From NCBI GenBank assembly GCA_029959085.1, contig JARWIR010000002.1, forward strand, positions 33,257,733 through 33,321,732: a stretch of 64,000 nt of DNA. Direction: 5' to 3'. Of the stretch, positions 1 to 11,735 are shown one piece after another (position 1 is the stretch's first letter; every line of letters starts with the position of its first letter). Source of the stretch: Nemophila menziesii (taxonomy: Eukaryota; Streptophyta; Magnoliopsida; Boraginales; Hydrophyllaceae). Both the position numbers and the translations under genes were made by a program. The notes below the pieces were generated by a model, which had not been told where the DNA came from, did not search any database, and saw only the letters and a program-made list of their open reading frames with translations.

Positions 1-1333
1 AGATAAATAAAAGTAAAGATGTTTGTTTTGTTTTTTGATTAAGAACTACTAACACAAGAATATTCTATAAAAGCTAAATTAAACTAAAAGGGAATACGCA
101 AATATGAGAAATATCCTTGAGTCTCACTAGGAAATCACCTAAGTTCACAATCTATTTCATGCGTTTAAGTGTAAAATGGGTATTTAATACTAGTCGGGAC
201 TCTAATATCTTCCTAACTCCCGTCAGGGTAGACTTAGGAAGTTATTCTACGGTATCACTGACCCCGTCAGAGAGACTATAAGCTACTTTCGAATAATTAA
301 GATTATACCCAATTGGCTACGTGGTCAAGGCCACCAAGCTCAATTACGGACATCACACGTCTCTATCCTAGTTATGTAACTAAAACCCTTTCCGGATGAT
401 CACCACCACTAGCGAATAGCCTAATACTAAAACCTATATTTAATTTGTGCCTGATTATTGATAGTAAACAAGTGCAAGAATAAAGTCAATGTGCAAATAT
501 GCAACTTGATTTAAATTGAAATAATCAAATCAAAAATATATTAAATTAAGAAAACTAGGGTTCAACCCATATCGCAATTCTCAAGTATTAGACTTTAGCT
601 CATAATGGAATACAAAAAATAAACTAAATTAATGAAAGACGTCATTCCTAAAAACTAAAATAAATTGAAATTAACCAAATTGGAATGACTTAAACTGTTC
701 TTCAAGAAGAAGAACTTCCCCAGCTTCTGCTTCTTTACTTCCAAGTGTCCTCTCTCATAAAATATTGAAGTATACTGATTAGTTAGGTCTAAGGAGCTTT
801 TATATTGATTGAAAAAGGATTAGGCCTTTCTTGGGCTATTAAATTTTTAAGGTCTCAAATCCGTTTTATTAATCCTACACTGTTGTAGACATCTCTAGTA
901 AAAAGGTTGTAACCTTCGCATCGTAAGTCCAAATCCACTTAAACCACTTCTCCAATTTCTCTAACTCAAAGTCCCATATTTTTATTTTGAACCATAAAGT
1001 CATAATCTACAACGTTTGGTCTCGGGAAGGGCTACAAGTGATGACTTTCCAGATTCCAGGATTCCTCCACCTTCACTAAAGTGATATTTTTCTCTCCTTT
1101 AACGCTTTCTTGGACTTTAAACTTCACTTCTTCTCTTCATCTTGATGTCTCTTAGCATTCATATACCTAATAACTTTACACTGAACACACAAATTAATGC
1201 ACAAAAACTATAAAAGTATAAATAATTCAAATCTGAAGGAAGAAAGTGAAATATAGAAAAATATGACTATAAATTTATCAACTAAGTCCAATTTTAACCC
1301 AAAATGATCTCTCCTAAGGGTATTTTCATCTCA
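1..1333 (-). mobile_element. Athila-type LTR, partial, cut by window edge
   Basis: Minus-oriented long terminal repeat whose outer TG end lies at 1332-1333 (CA on the plus strand). It shares the ordered landmarks of the minus LTRs at 57107-58667 and 60625-62193: the tract around 190-300 with 'cccgtcagggtagac', a block near 550 ending in a 'tctcaag' motif, and the 'aaaatgatctctcctaagg' terminus. About 150 bp of the other end are missing at the left edge. No polypurine tract follows 1333, so this is the outer end of a 5' LTR or a solo LTR. The flank to the right is older Tat-type retroelement DNA. Confidence 0.75.
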
Positions 1334-2286
1334 CAAAAAGGAAGGCATCAATGCACCAAAGTTGAACCAACTGACAAATATGAACTTATCTCCCTTCAAG
1401 TTGGTAAAGGAAAGATTGACTCCAGTTATGTTGTTCCATGAACATTGTCTACTTTAATTCTCCATGATAAGGATCTAGGAGGAATAAACCTGTCTTAGAA
1501 TTTACTATATTGTTATTTGAAGTTCTTTGAATGATGGAAATCTATGAAGGTGTATGTTGTAAATGTGTATGTTTTAATGGAAGTACGAAGTTTGTATTGA
1601 ATATCGAATTAGTTGAGCTCTACAAACCACTTGACTAAGCAACATGAAACTTTAAGCTTAGACAATACTTGTCACAACGATATTTCCATTTGACTGAGCA
1701 ACATGGAACTTTAGATTTAGAAATTACTTGTTTCAAAGGCATTTTTGTTAAGGTGACTACCGTTTGAACGTCAAAGTAAGGCTATATTTTGCATGGTTAT
1801 ACCCAAGAGAAAGAGTTATCCTTCTGGTAAAAATATATCATGTATTTACACCCTAAATGCATTTACTGAGAGGATATCTAGGGATCTAAACTTTAATTAC
1901 CTCTCGAATCAACACTAGGTGACAACTAAGTTGTGATATACAAGTAAAATGTCTCATCAGATTTGGGTTTCTCCAGCATTCATGGTGAAACCAAATATTC
2001 TTTGAGAGCCTCAAAGGTCTGATGACTCTACTTTGTTTGAAGCCTTTAGTCTTACAGAATAATTTAAAGAGAGATGTACATATATCGACTGATTTGACAT
2101 TAATCTATTGAATGCCACTTTTTTTACTAAGGTCCTTAACACTTTATCGGTGTTGATAGACCAAAGATAGCTTGGATCTTGATTTAGAATGATCTTGATA
2201 CCTCGAATTGTTGATCGTAAACCAAAGAAATTTGTTGAGACAAATTCTAACTTTTCCTGTGATAGGGAATGCTTTAGGTATATGCT
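1334..2286 (-). pseudogene. Tat/Ogre-type gypsy pol relic, RT end to RNase H
   Basis: Decayed minus-strand pol of a Ty3/gypsy element. Read from 2286 downwards, in several frames, it shows the end of the RT palm and connection ('KEYLVSP', then 'MLEKPKSDETFYLY' near 1960-2020) and an RNase H end resembling 'FDIQYKLRTSIK' near 1590-1620. These phrases are typical of the Tat/Ogre lineage. Many stops and frameshifts make it non-functional. The upstream part of the same RT lies at 15205-15293, beyond Athila element A, which split it with a 5-bp duplication ATGCT (2282-2286 and 15200-15204). Lineage is inferred by eye, without alignment. Confidence 0.6.
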
Positions 2287-3764
2287 TGATGTCTCCTCAT
2301 TTGTGATAGTAAAATATACTCATGAGACATCATTTTAGGCTTATTTATTAGTTTATAGATTGATTTTAGCTTATTTTAGTGCACTTTCCTATTTTGGGTC
2401 TTGATTTGTAGAATTATTATTTTTAGAGCATATTGGGTTTAATTGTTTATTTAGTGTGAAGCTTTAAAGATAATTATGGAGATTAATTAGAGTCCAAGTC
2501 AAAGACTACAACTTATGGAAAGAGATTTGCATGGAAATTGGAGATAAGGAAACAAAGGCTAAAAAGATGGAAAAGGAAAGCTGCCTAAATCTGGGATTCT
2601 GCATACACGTCCAAAGATATGCGTTTTTACCTAAGAAATAGGCCGAATTTGGTAATTTCCTTCTAATGGATCAAGATAATTCTGTTGCGATTCTTTTGGT
2701 ATCTTATGGAGCAAAAACTGACCAATAACGAAGAAGATACGCTCAAAACGGTCCAGCAGTGTTTTCCTTACGAATTTGAGTTGGGCTAGGAGTCCATTAC
2801 TTGAAGTTATCTCCACCAAACGAATGAGGTCTTCCTATAACCTATAAATACAGCCTCTTAACACTCTTAAATCATCCTTGGTGAAACCTTAAACCAAGAG
2901 GAAGCTTACAACACAAGAGAGAAGTCTGGAAGGAGCTGTCATCAACAATGTCTTATTCTACCTTTAATTTTGTAATTTCTTTCTTTTCTTTCATGAACTA
3001 ATTTTCTTTAGCTTGAGTTTTAGCATATATGTATGAACCCTAGTTTTGATTGACATCTATCTAATTTGGGAATTTAATGTTTTAAATAGAATTATAGTTT
3101 TTATTCTCTGTTTATGTGTTTGTATTTATATTCTGTGTTCTTGTGGACTGCAGCCATTGGAATTACCATCTAGTAATTAGGATATCATTGACAACGGTGT
3201 TTAATTACAAGTTTAGCACATAACGTTTAGTTTTAGGTTTGATCTGACAACCCAACCTAGCTAGATAATCACTATGGTTTAGTCTTTGTGACTATTTACC
3301 AATTACAGGAAAAGTTTGCTTAGGAAGCCTTATTGACACAGGTAAATCCTATTTTAAACTACCGATAGCATATTGGAACCGATTAGGGAAATACTACATA
3401 ATTCACCCTTACATGTTTAGAACGGCAAAACTAGTGGGGATTACATGCTAATAACTTAAGCTATATTCTCATATCACTTCTCTTTCATATTTATTTTCTG
3501 TCTTTTAAATTCTTAGTTTTAACTTAGTTAATTAGAAAATCAAACACAAATCTATTTGTCTTTACTTTTATTTGCGTTTAGTTGTTCTAGCTTTAATTAT
3601 TTACACTTGATATTTGCATAAGATTCTCCTAACCTCTGTAGTCTCTGCGGAACGAATCTTTATCTAAAACTTGCATACGATCTGTATACTTGCAGAACCG
3701 TGTAGTTTTAGGGTGTCTTTGCACTTTATTTATATCTTATTTTATCACACCCTAGGCCCCACCA
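2287..3764 (+). repeat. 5' LTR of Athila element A
   Basis: Begins TGATGTCTCC and ends CCCCACCA. Nearly the same sequence recurs at 13721-15199 and, more diverged, as the LTRs of element B. A TATA-like 'ctataaata' at 2842-2850, followed by 'cagcctcttaacactc', is the likely LTR promoter, with transcription expected about 30 bp downstream. No coding capacity; the 62-codon antisense frame inside is a shadow. Confidence 0.92.
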
Positions 3765-3770
3765 AGTTTT

Positions 3771-3788
3771 TGGCGCCGCTGCCGGGGA
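3771..3788 (+). other. Primer binding site (tRNA-Asp type), element A
   Basis: TGGCGCCGCTGCCGGGGA lies six bases after the LTR end. It matches the 3' end of plant tRNA-Asp except at one internal base. Athila elements usually prime from tRNA-Asp, which supports the lineage call. The identical site is at 39401-39418 in element B. Confidence 0.85.
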
Positions 3789-3889
3789 CTACATCGTTAG
3801 TCCTTGTGCATATATCTTGTGCTTTTATTTTTAGTTAGTTCTATTTTACGCTTTTGTTTTTAGTTTTTGTTTTTCAGATTTAGTTACAG

Positions 3890-5093
3890 ATGGAGAACCC
3901 AAGGAGACTTGAGCCACCCATCGAGTTCAGAGTGGAGCCACGAGGAATTCGAGCTCCAGAAATCCAAGCCACTAAATTTAAACCTGATCCTGGGATGCTA
4001 ACTCAATTTGCATCTCATGGATTATTCAGCGGAGTTGCACATCAAGATCCGATCCGATATATTCAGAAATTCATGCAGATCTGTGATGCTTATATCGTAA
4101 GAGGAGTTACTAGGGAGCAAGTATATTACCTGATGTTCCAGTTCTTCTTGACCGGATGTGCAAGCGATTGGTATGATACCCAATACCCTCATGTTATTCC
4201 AGATTGGGACAAGCTCCAAGCAAGATTCCTAGACCGTTTTTATCTGGTTAGTAGACGTTTAAAATATATGTTGGAGCTTGAACAATTTATACAGAAAGAG
4301 GAAGAGAGTTTGGGTGAAGCATGGTTACGATTTACAGATAAGAAGGCGAGATGTCCCTATCATAGATCCTCGCCGGAATATTATTTAACCTTGTTTTATG
4401 GAGGCCTTAATGATAAATCAAGAGAGAAAGCAGATTCGTTAGGAAACGCAGGTTTTGTGTTGCTAGATCCTGAAGAAGCTGAGTTGGGGATGGAAAGAAT
4501 TCTTGAGAACGAGAGAAGTTGGCCAAAGAAAGCATCAAAGGAGAACAATTCAGAATCTCTGAAGCTTAAAGAATTGGCTAAACAACTCGAAGAACTACAA
4601 GAACAAGCCCGAATAATTGCTCAGGTGAACACGGTACGCACAATTCCTTCGTGTCCTGGTTGTGGATCAAGAAATCATGTGTGGGAAGGATGTATGATAA
4701 TCTAGCAGTAGCTTCCGTTCAATATCCTCAAGATAACTATTACTCTAATGGTTATGCTTGTCCTCAAGAAAGCTACACTAATTATCAACAACCTCCACAA
4801 CAAAAGAGTTGGGTCAGAAAGCAAGAAACTTATCAGCCATCCCAACTTCAATCTTGTAAACCACCACAACCTATTCAGAAAAAGGCACCTATTGTTAAAA
4901 CTTGTCAAGAACCAAAGAAAGATCCACCTAAACAATCAATGCAATTGGCAAAACAAGAACTCCAGAGCTTAAGTTCGAGTATGGCTAGATTAATGCAAAC
5001 AGTTGAAAAGAAAATGAGTCATAGCCAACAAAAAGTTCGAACCCAGGAGAAGATTATCAAGCAACTAGAGCATACTATATCACAGATGGCGAA
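3890..5093 (+). pseudogene. gag of element A, N-terminal part, frameshifted
   Basis: Capsid-type gag starting at ATG 3890, just after a pyrimidine tract ending 'tttttcag'. The retrotransposon gag domain covers roughly residues 50-170 with the motif 'DWYDTQYPHVIPDWDKL', then a glutamate-rich linker and a CCHC zinc knuckle 'CPGCGSRNHVWEGC' (C-x2-C-x4-H-x4-C) near 4650-4693. A one-base loss right after the knuckle (about 4694-4700) ends the first frame at 4705. The continuation is open in another frame from 4651 to 5133, with a Q-rich and coiled-coil-like tail. A solo LTR interrupts the gene at 5094 and gag-like sequence resumes at 6735. The copy in element B keeps one frame here but has its own stop. 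Confidence 0.88.
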
Positions 5094-6734
5094 TGTGAGA
5101 CCCCGAATAATTACTTTTTTATATATTATTTGAATGATTAAATTTTTTATTAAACAAGATTAAAAATTGATTTTTGATTATAATTAGTAATTTTATTGTA
5201 TAAATCATTTTAGAGATGAAAACAAAATATTAACAAATAAAATAACCAAATATCAACACTAATAGTCACCACTCTCGAGACCTACCAATACACTTTCAAT
5301 ATCGATTACTACAATTTGTGCAGCTCTAATATATACGATCGAATAGGTTTCCTTTAAAAACTAAGAAGTTGACCTTTCAAATTAGCCTATATTACATAAC
5401 TAATATATTGATGACTCAAAAGTATAACACAACGTGCCAAGCTGAACATTACTTATACTATTGCATTGCCACCTTTCTAATGACTAAACAAAATTGTTGA
5501 AATCTAGCAATGACTAAGCTTTAAGTAATTCTTGTATAAATAATCACTAAGTTGCACATATCACTTATAGTATTAATCCACCCAATCCTATATATATACT
5601 TCTCACTCAAGCCTCCCATATATTATTACTACAAAAATATTAAATTAGTTATAATATTATTATCTACTATAAAATATATGAAATTAAATAATTAAAGAGA
5701 AGACTATCATAAATTCGAGACTCGTGTAAAGTTAGGAATTATAGCTATATCGGGTGGAAGGGCGTCTCCTGAATAAATTATCCATAAATCTTCTATTTTA
5801 AGGTGAGGGTTTAAATAATGTTTATTATGTTCATCTTTAACTCTATTTTTAAATTATCCAGTAATATATTTAATTCGGTAATTTTAGACTCAATGTGTTA
5901 TTATTTATCTGTATTATATTGTCTCGTTATTATTGAATTGATTGTATTATTTCGTTATAATATGATTAATTGTTTATCTGGGATAGCACGACCTACTTCG
6001 CCGTCTATCCAATAATTGTTAATTGCTATCGTTGTTGAATCGACCTACTTAGTCGTTTCTTATTTGATATTTGATATATCTATCGATCGATTGTTCGACA
6101 TGATACAATCGTGTTGCACTGGGCGGCAACGGGCTTGCCAGGGTTAACACGACTATCATGATCTATTCCCACCTGGCGCATGAGACGGAGAGTTCCTTGG
6201 CCAGTGGGTCGTAGGTTCGGTTTACCCGGGGTATAACCAGTGGGAGTGATAAGGGATCGAGAGTTTCGGCGGGAGTCATAAGGGCAAGACCACAGTATCC
6301 TTTGCAACGTGATTATTACTTGCTAGTGTATACTACTTGCTAGGTAGTATGGGCTGCCTAGTTTGATATGTACACTTATCTGATTTATTTATTTATCGCC
6401 TTATAAATGTTTTCAGACCTATACCAGTTCAATAACAGCGTCTTAAATATAATTACTGCACCTAGGTTAAAGTTTACATATGACCATTATTTACTTTCTC
6501 ACTGAGCTAGTGGAAGCTCACCCCTCTTTCCCCCACCCTTTCAGGTACTAGATAACTTAAGATCTGGGTAGTGGTCAGTAGCCTAAGAGTTGAAGAAGAA
6601 GATTTTTGTATTTAACTTGTAATTATTTATTTTAAATCATGTAATGTAATGTAATAGATAGTTAATTATTGTAATAAAATGTACATTTATTTAATTTAAA
6701 TTAGATAGATATTCGTGTTTTTCGGGGCGTGACA
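5094..6734 (+). mobile_element. Solo LTR of another LTR retrotransposon, inside gag
   Basis: A 1641-bp block absent from the matching place in element B, where gag runs on uninterrupted at 40724-40730. It starts TGTGAGACCCCGAA and ends TTCGGGGCGTGACA, imperfect inverted ends of TG...CA type. The flanks are GCGAA (5089-5093) and GCGAG (6735-6739), a 5-bp target duplication with one change. No primer site, polypurine tract or internal region is present, so this is a recombined solo LTR. The CCCCG-type ends recall some chromovirus LTRs, but I cannot assign the family. Confidence 0.85.
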
Positions 6735-8861
6735 GCGAGCACATTACAAACTAGGCCGAAAGGGCATCTCCAAAGTGATACTATTGCTCCTAGAGATGAT
6801 TCTTGCCATGCAGATGAATTGCGAAGTGGAAAACAACTACCTCCACCAAGACCAGAACCAGAACAAGAACCAATCCCTGTTCCAGAACCAATCCCCGTTC
6901 CAGAACAAAGGAGGGAAGAAATAATTAAAGATACAGTCGAGGAGGTAGTTAAACCAAGGAGTGTCCAAGCCGAGACACCTGAAAAGACAAGAAAACCAGT
7001 GGAACTCAATACACGCCCTCCGTCACCATACCCTTCACGTGTCAGAAAGAAGGACAATGACCTGGAATTCAAGAAGTTCATTGACATGTTGAAGAAATTG
7101 GAGGTTAATATACCACTTGTTGAAGCTCTCAAGAGGATGCCAACTTACATGAAATTCATGAAAGACATACTCTCCAACAAGCGGAGTATACAGACTGGGG
7201 AACCAATTGGATTACCTAGGGAGTGTAGTGTTATATGTCAAAGTGAGTTACCACCGAAGCTAGAAGATCCCGGAAGTTTTACAATTCCTATCGGCATTGG
7301 AGATAGTTGGACCGGGAAAGCATTATGTGATTTAGGCGCGAGCATCAATCTCATGCCTAGATCCCTGTTCGAGAAGCTTAATATCGGAGAAGTAGTCCCC
7401 ACCTCTGTGGTATTACAAATGGCGGATCGCTCCCTCTCACGACCAATAGGTAAAATTGAAGATGTTTTAGTTAAAGCTGGCTCTTTTATTTTTCCTTGTG
7501 ATTTTATTATCCTTGACTACGACGCGGATAAGAATGTCCCCATCATTTTGGGTAGACCATTCTTAGCCACGGGGCGTACACTAATTGATGTTGAGAATGG
7601 TGAGTTGATCATGAGGGTACAAGGCGAACAGATCAATGTGTTTCAGGCAATGAAATATCCTAAAGCAAAAGACGAGTGCTTCAAAGTAGATGTCATCGGA
7701 AAAATTACGCAAGAAGTCTTCAATGAAGCAAGCTTAGATGATGATCTTGACAAAGCCTCAACACTTGAATCACCAGAGGAACTCGAAATTTCCCCTGAAG
7801 ATGTTGCTGCATTGAACGTGCGAGAACTACTTCGAGAACCAGGTGACATTGAACCAATGAAACAACCATCTATAATATGTCCACCTGTTCTCGAAGAAAA
7901 ACCACTTCCAGATCACCTACGCTATGCATATCTAGGTACGAACAAAACTTTGCCTGTTATTATTTCTGCTAACCTTTCAGGTCCTCAAGAGGAGAAGCTA
8001 CTTCAAGTACTTCGCGCAAACAAAGAAGCAATCGGATGGACTATTGCCGACATCAAGGGAATTAGCCCTTCTGTTTGCAAGCACAAAATCATTCTTGAGA
8101 ACGAAGGTGGGCGATCTATAGAGGGACAGAGAAGACTCATGCCAGCTATGAAAGAAGTAGTGAGGAAGGAAGTTATCAAGTTGTTAGACGCAGGAATTAT
8201 CTATCCGATTGCTAGCAGTGATTGGGTCAGTCCAGTACAATGTGTTCCAAAGAAAGGAGGTTTCACTACCATCCTTAATGATCAAGGCGAAAGCATACCA
8301 TCAAGACCAGTTGTGGGGTGGCGAGTGTGCATGGATTACCGAAGACTGAACAAAGCAACAAAGAAAGATCACTTTCCGCTACCATTCATTGACCAGATGC
8401 TAGACAAACTTGCAGGGAGAGAATATTACTGTTTCCTTGACGGATATTCGGGTTATAATCAGATTTGTGTGGATCCCCTTGATCAACACAAAACAACTTT
8501 TACATGTCCGTTTGGTACTTTTGCTTATAGAAGAATGTCGTTTGGTTTATGCAATGCACCTGCCACGTTCCAGAGGTGCATGATGGCTATATTTTGGGAC
8601 ATGATTGATAAATACTTGGAGGTTTTTATGGATGATTTTTCGGTGTTTGGAGATAGTTTTGACGATTGTTTGAATAATCTTGAGAAAGTCCTTGTGAGAT
8701 GTAGAGAAAAAGATCTTGTGCTCAATTGGAAAAATGCCACTTCATGGTTCAAGAGGGAATTGTGTTGGGACATAAAGTTTCGAAGGCAGGGATGGAGGTT
8801 GATCGTGCTAAAATTGAAGTTATCAAAACACTACCACCTCCAGTTTCTGTTAAAGGAGTGA
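6735..8861 (+). pseudogene. gag tail, protease and reverse transcriptase of element A
   Basis: One open frame resumes gag after the solo LTR (a proline/glutamate-rich linker 'PRPEPEQEPIPVPEPIPV' near 6850-6910). It then enters an aspartic protease with the active-site motif 'LCDLGASINLMP' (Asp codon 7329) and the flap/end motif 'IILGRPFLAT' near 7540-7570. A linker leads to the reverse transcriptase: 'VCMDYRRLNKATKKDHFPLP' near 8325-8385, 'FLDGYSGYNQI' near 8430-8465, and catalytic FMDD at 8625-8636. A one-base deletion near 8729 shifts the frame, so this ORF ends at 8861 in nonsense sequence while RT continues in another frame from 8726. DLGA in place of DTGA is usual in Athila. Catalytic residues look intact, but the frame is broken. 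Confidence 0.93.
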
Positions 8862-10390
8862 GAAGTTTCTTGGGTCACGTAGGATTTTATCGACGATTTA
8901 TTAAAGATTTCTCCAAGATCGCCAAACCGCTTTGCTCTTTACTTGAAAAGGATACTCCTTTTAATTTTACTGAAGAATGTCTTCAAGCGTTTTTGACGAT
9001 TAAGGAGAAACAAATCTCTACACCTATTGTTATACCTCCTGATTGGAAAGCTCCGTTTGAACTTATGTGCGATGCTAGTGATCACGCTATGGGTGTTGTG
9101 TTGGGACAGAGGAAAGACAAGATTTTCCACACGATTTATTACGCAAGTAAGACTTTCAACGCTGCCCAGATGAATTATACAGTAACGGAGAAAGAGATGT
9201 TGGCCGTGGTTTATACCTTCGATAAATTTCGTCCCTATCTGGTTGGGAAGAAAACTATTGTATACACGGACCATTCAGCTATTAGGTACCTCATGGAGAA
9301 AAGGGACGCTAAGCCGCGTCTCATTAGATGGGTACTGTTGCTTCAAGAATTCGACATAGACATTCGAGACCGAAAAGGATGCGATAATCAAGTTGCTGAT
9401 CATTTATCAAGGCTCGAAGGATCTGATGCGAACAAAGAACCATTGTTGGTTAAAGAGGTATTCCCTGATGAACAACTTTTTGCTATTAAACGTGCTTTTG
9501 TGCCATGGTATGCAGATCTAGTCAACCTCATTGTGAGTGGTGTCTTTCCCAAAGATTTCCACCCACAACAAAGACAAAGATTGAATCACCAGGCCAAACA
9601 GTATTATTGGGATGAACCGTACCTCTGGAAGATATGTAGTGACCAAGTGGTTAGAAGGTGTGTGCATGAAGGTGAAATGGAGAAAATCATTGAAGGTTGT
9701 CATAGTTCACCTTATGGAGGTCACTTTAAGGGCGATAGAACCGCAGCTAAAATTCTTCAATCCAGGTTCTATTGGCCTACCATACACAAAGATTGTCATC
9801 GTTTTGTCCAGTCATGTCACAGATGCCAGCACACTGGTAATATATCAAAAAGAGACGCGATGCCGCTTAATAACATTCTTGAAGTCGAAATCTTTGATGT
9901 ATGGGGAATAGATTTCATGGGACCTTTCGTCACGTCCTATGGAAATCTTTATATTTTGCTTGCGGTAGATTATGTGTCAAAGTGGGTAGAAGCAGTGGCG
10001 ACACCAAAGAACGATGCTCAAACTGTGATTAAGTTCTTAAAAACAAACATCTTTTCAAGACATGGTACGCCACGTGTGCTAATCAGTGATAAAGGTACCC
10101 ATTTTCTTAATGCTCCCCTGAGACATTTCCTTCGGAAGTTTGGAGTGAAACACCGCACTTCAACCGGTTATCACCCACAAACTAACGGTCAAGCTGAAGT
10201 TTCCAACCGGGAAATCAAATCTATTCTTGAGAAGACCATGAGTAAATCGAGGAAAGATTGGTCATTAAAGCTAGATGATGCTCTCTGGGCTTACAAAACA
10301 GCATTTAAAACACCAGTTGGGGCATCTCCATATCGCATGGTCTACGGCAAAGCGTGTCATCTACCGATTGAACTTGAAGCTCGGGCCTAA
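8726..10390 (+). pseudogene. RT end, RNase H and integrase of element A
   Basis: Continuation of pol in a new frame after the break near 8729. It contains the RT thumb and connection ('[19 protein letters not shown]'), RNase H ('[15 protein letters not shown]' near 9066, '[12 protein letters not shown]', 'TDHSAIRYL', 'ADHLSRLE' near 9395) and integrase. The integrase has the zinc-binding H-x6-H and C-x2-C (near 9700-9830) and the catalytic core with '[10 protein letters not shown]' near 9900, 'ISDKGTHF' near 10085 and '[13 protein letters not shown]' near 10185, giving the D, D and E residues. Two adjacent stops follow at 10388-10393, then the C-terminal integrase domain continues in frame. 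All four enzymes are recognisable and little decayed, which suggests late inactivation. Confidence 0.93.
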
Positions 10391-10792
10391 TAGGCTATTA
10401 AAACTCTGAATCTAGACCCAGACTTGGCCGGGAAGCAAAGGATGATGCAGTTGAACGAGTTGGAGGAGTTTCGTTATCTTGCCTATGAAAATTCACGTCT
10501 CTACAAGGAGAAAACAAAGCGATAGCATGATAAACGGCTCCGTCCAAAGCATTTCGAGATAGGACAGAAGGTGTTATTATACAATTCTCGATTTTCGAAC
10601 TACCCAGGAAAGCTTAAATCCCGTTGGGGAGGACCTTACATTGTTACTAAAGTCACACCTCATGGAGTGATTGAGATTGAAAATCCAGCCGAGCAACGGA
10701 CATTCATGGTGAATGGCCAGCGTTTGAAGAGATACTATGACAGTGAGGACTTTGGGCAAGGGGAGAAAATCTTTCTTGTCGAATGCTCTTAG
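10391..10792 (+). pseudogene. Integrase C-terminal domain of element A
   Basis: The same frame as the preceding integrase continues after two stops, through 'LDPDLAGKQRMMQLNELEEF', a further in-frame TAG near 10523, then an open stretch from 10571 to 10792. It contains 'SRWGGPYIVTKVTPHGVIEI', the GPY/F-type integrase C-terminal module that many Ty3/gypsy elements carry. The final segment 'QGEKIFLVEC' ends pol. Element B retains the equivalent stretch at 41335-41678 without these stops. Confidence 0.88.
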
Positions 10793-11735
10793 CCTGAGGT
10801 ACACGTCTAACTCAAAGACGTTAAACAAAAGTGCTCTTGGGAGACACCCCTTGTTTAAATTGCTTTTTAGATTAGTTGTTTTTGCTTTATAGTGTATAAT
10901 TTTAAGTTAGTTTATATTTTTAATTGTGTTTACAAGCTAATAGGAGAGAAAGGTAGTGTGTTATTGTGCAGGAAACGAGTTTGGGGTCGAAAGGAAAAAT
11001 TGGAGAAACTCAAGGCCTGGCGCGGACTACCCCGCGGACTACCCCATGGTCCGCAGGGATGCACCATGCCCAGAAAACCCGTACCACGGTCGGGTACCAC
11101 GGGTTTTATCCAAAAAGAAGAAAAAATCGACCTGAAGGCGCGGTACACCGGACCCTAGTCCGCACGCTTCAAACGCGTGCCACGGGGTCGGGTACCACGG
11201 GTTTTTTGACGGAGTACCCGCGGACTACCCCCTACACCGCACCCCTGGTCCGCAGGCACAAAACACGTGCCACGGGGTGCTACCACGGGTGCAATCCAGA
11301 AACCAAAAATTTCAAGAGCTGTTAGGTGCGGTACACCGCACGTCTGGTCCGGTACACCGCAGGAGGCGGTTTGTGAAGGAATTCTTTTCCTAATCAAATT
11401 CTTACCTTATGAGATTAACCCTAGCCTTCCATACACGAATTTTTCAGACCCAAACCCTATATATACATCTTAAAGCTTGTGCAAACTTTCACAATTAACA
11501 CAACAACTCATCAAATCCTCTCCATCATCTTCCATAAACACAATTTCTTCATCAAATCCATCACACTACACCATCAAAACACCATCAAATCCAACAAGCT
11601 TTAAAGAATTCTTCCAAGATCAATTCAATTAACCTTTCTCTTTCATCAATTCCACGCAACAACATCAAGCTACACCAATTTTCCTTAAACTTTTAATCCA
11701 TCCTTGGTATAACTTGAGTTGTGGGTGAAACAAGC
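10793..11735 (+). promoter_or_regulatory. GC-rich palindrome cluster, TATA-like box and leader for ORF3 (A)
   Basis: Non-coding stretch between the end of pol and ORF3. From 10990 to 11375 it is much more GC-rich than its surroundings and holds repeated 'ggtccgc', 'gtaccacgggt' and CGGTACACCG palindromes (11140-11152, 11328-11340, 11349-11361). About 100 bp further on is a TATA-like 'tatatatac' (11458-11466), then roughly 250 bp of C/A-rich, G-poor leader up to the ORF3 ATG at 11736. The order of palindrome cluster, TATA and CA-rich leader looks like an internal promoter, and element B repeats it. Promoter function is inferred. The overlapping 70-120 codon frames here do not agree with B and are treated as non-coding. 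Confidence 0.5.

Noticed and set aside
2631..2819. 62-codon antisense frame in the LTRs of A.
   Set aside because: Present only because the LTR is duplicated. It is disrupted in the related LTRs of B and lies over the promoter-proximal part of the LTR.
6080..6307. Antisense 75-codon frame in the solo LTR.
   Set aside because: It lies within a non-coding LTR, with no homologous motif and no support.
6701..7132. Antisense 143-codon frame opposite the gag tail of A (and 40671-41144 in B).
   Set aside because: A shadow of the proline/glutamate-rich sense frame, which has clear gag-pol context.
10892..11397. Overlapping frames of 70-120 codons on both strands in the GC-rich block of A, and the similar set at 41778-42274 in B.
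   Set aside because: They come from the GC-rich palindromic repeats. Frames do not correspond between A and B, and no domain or start context supports them.
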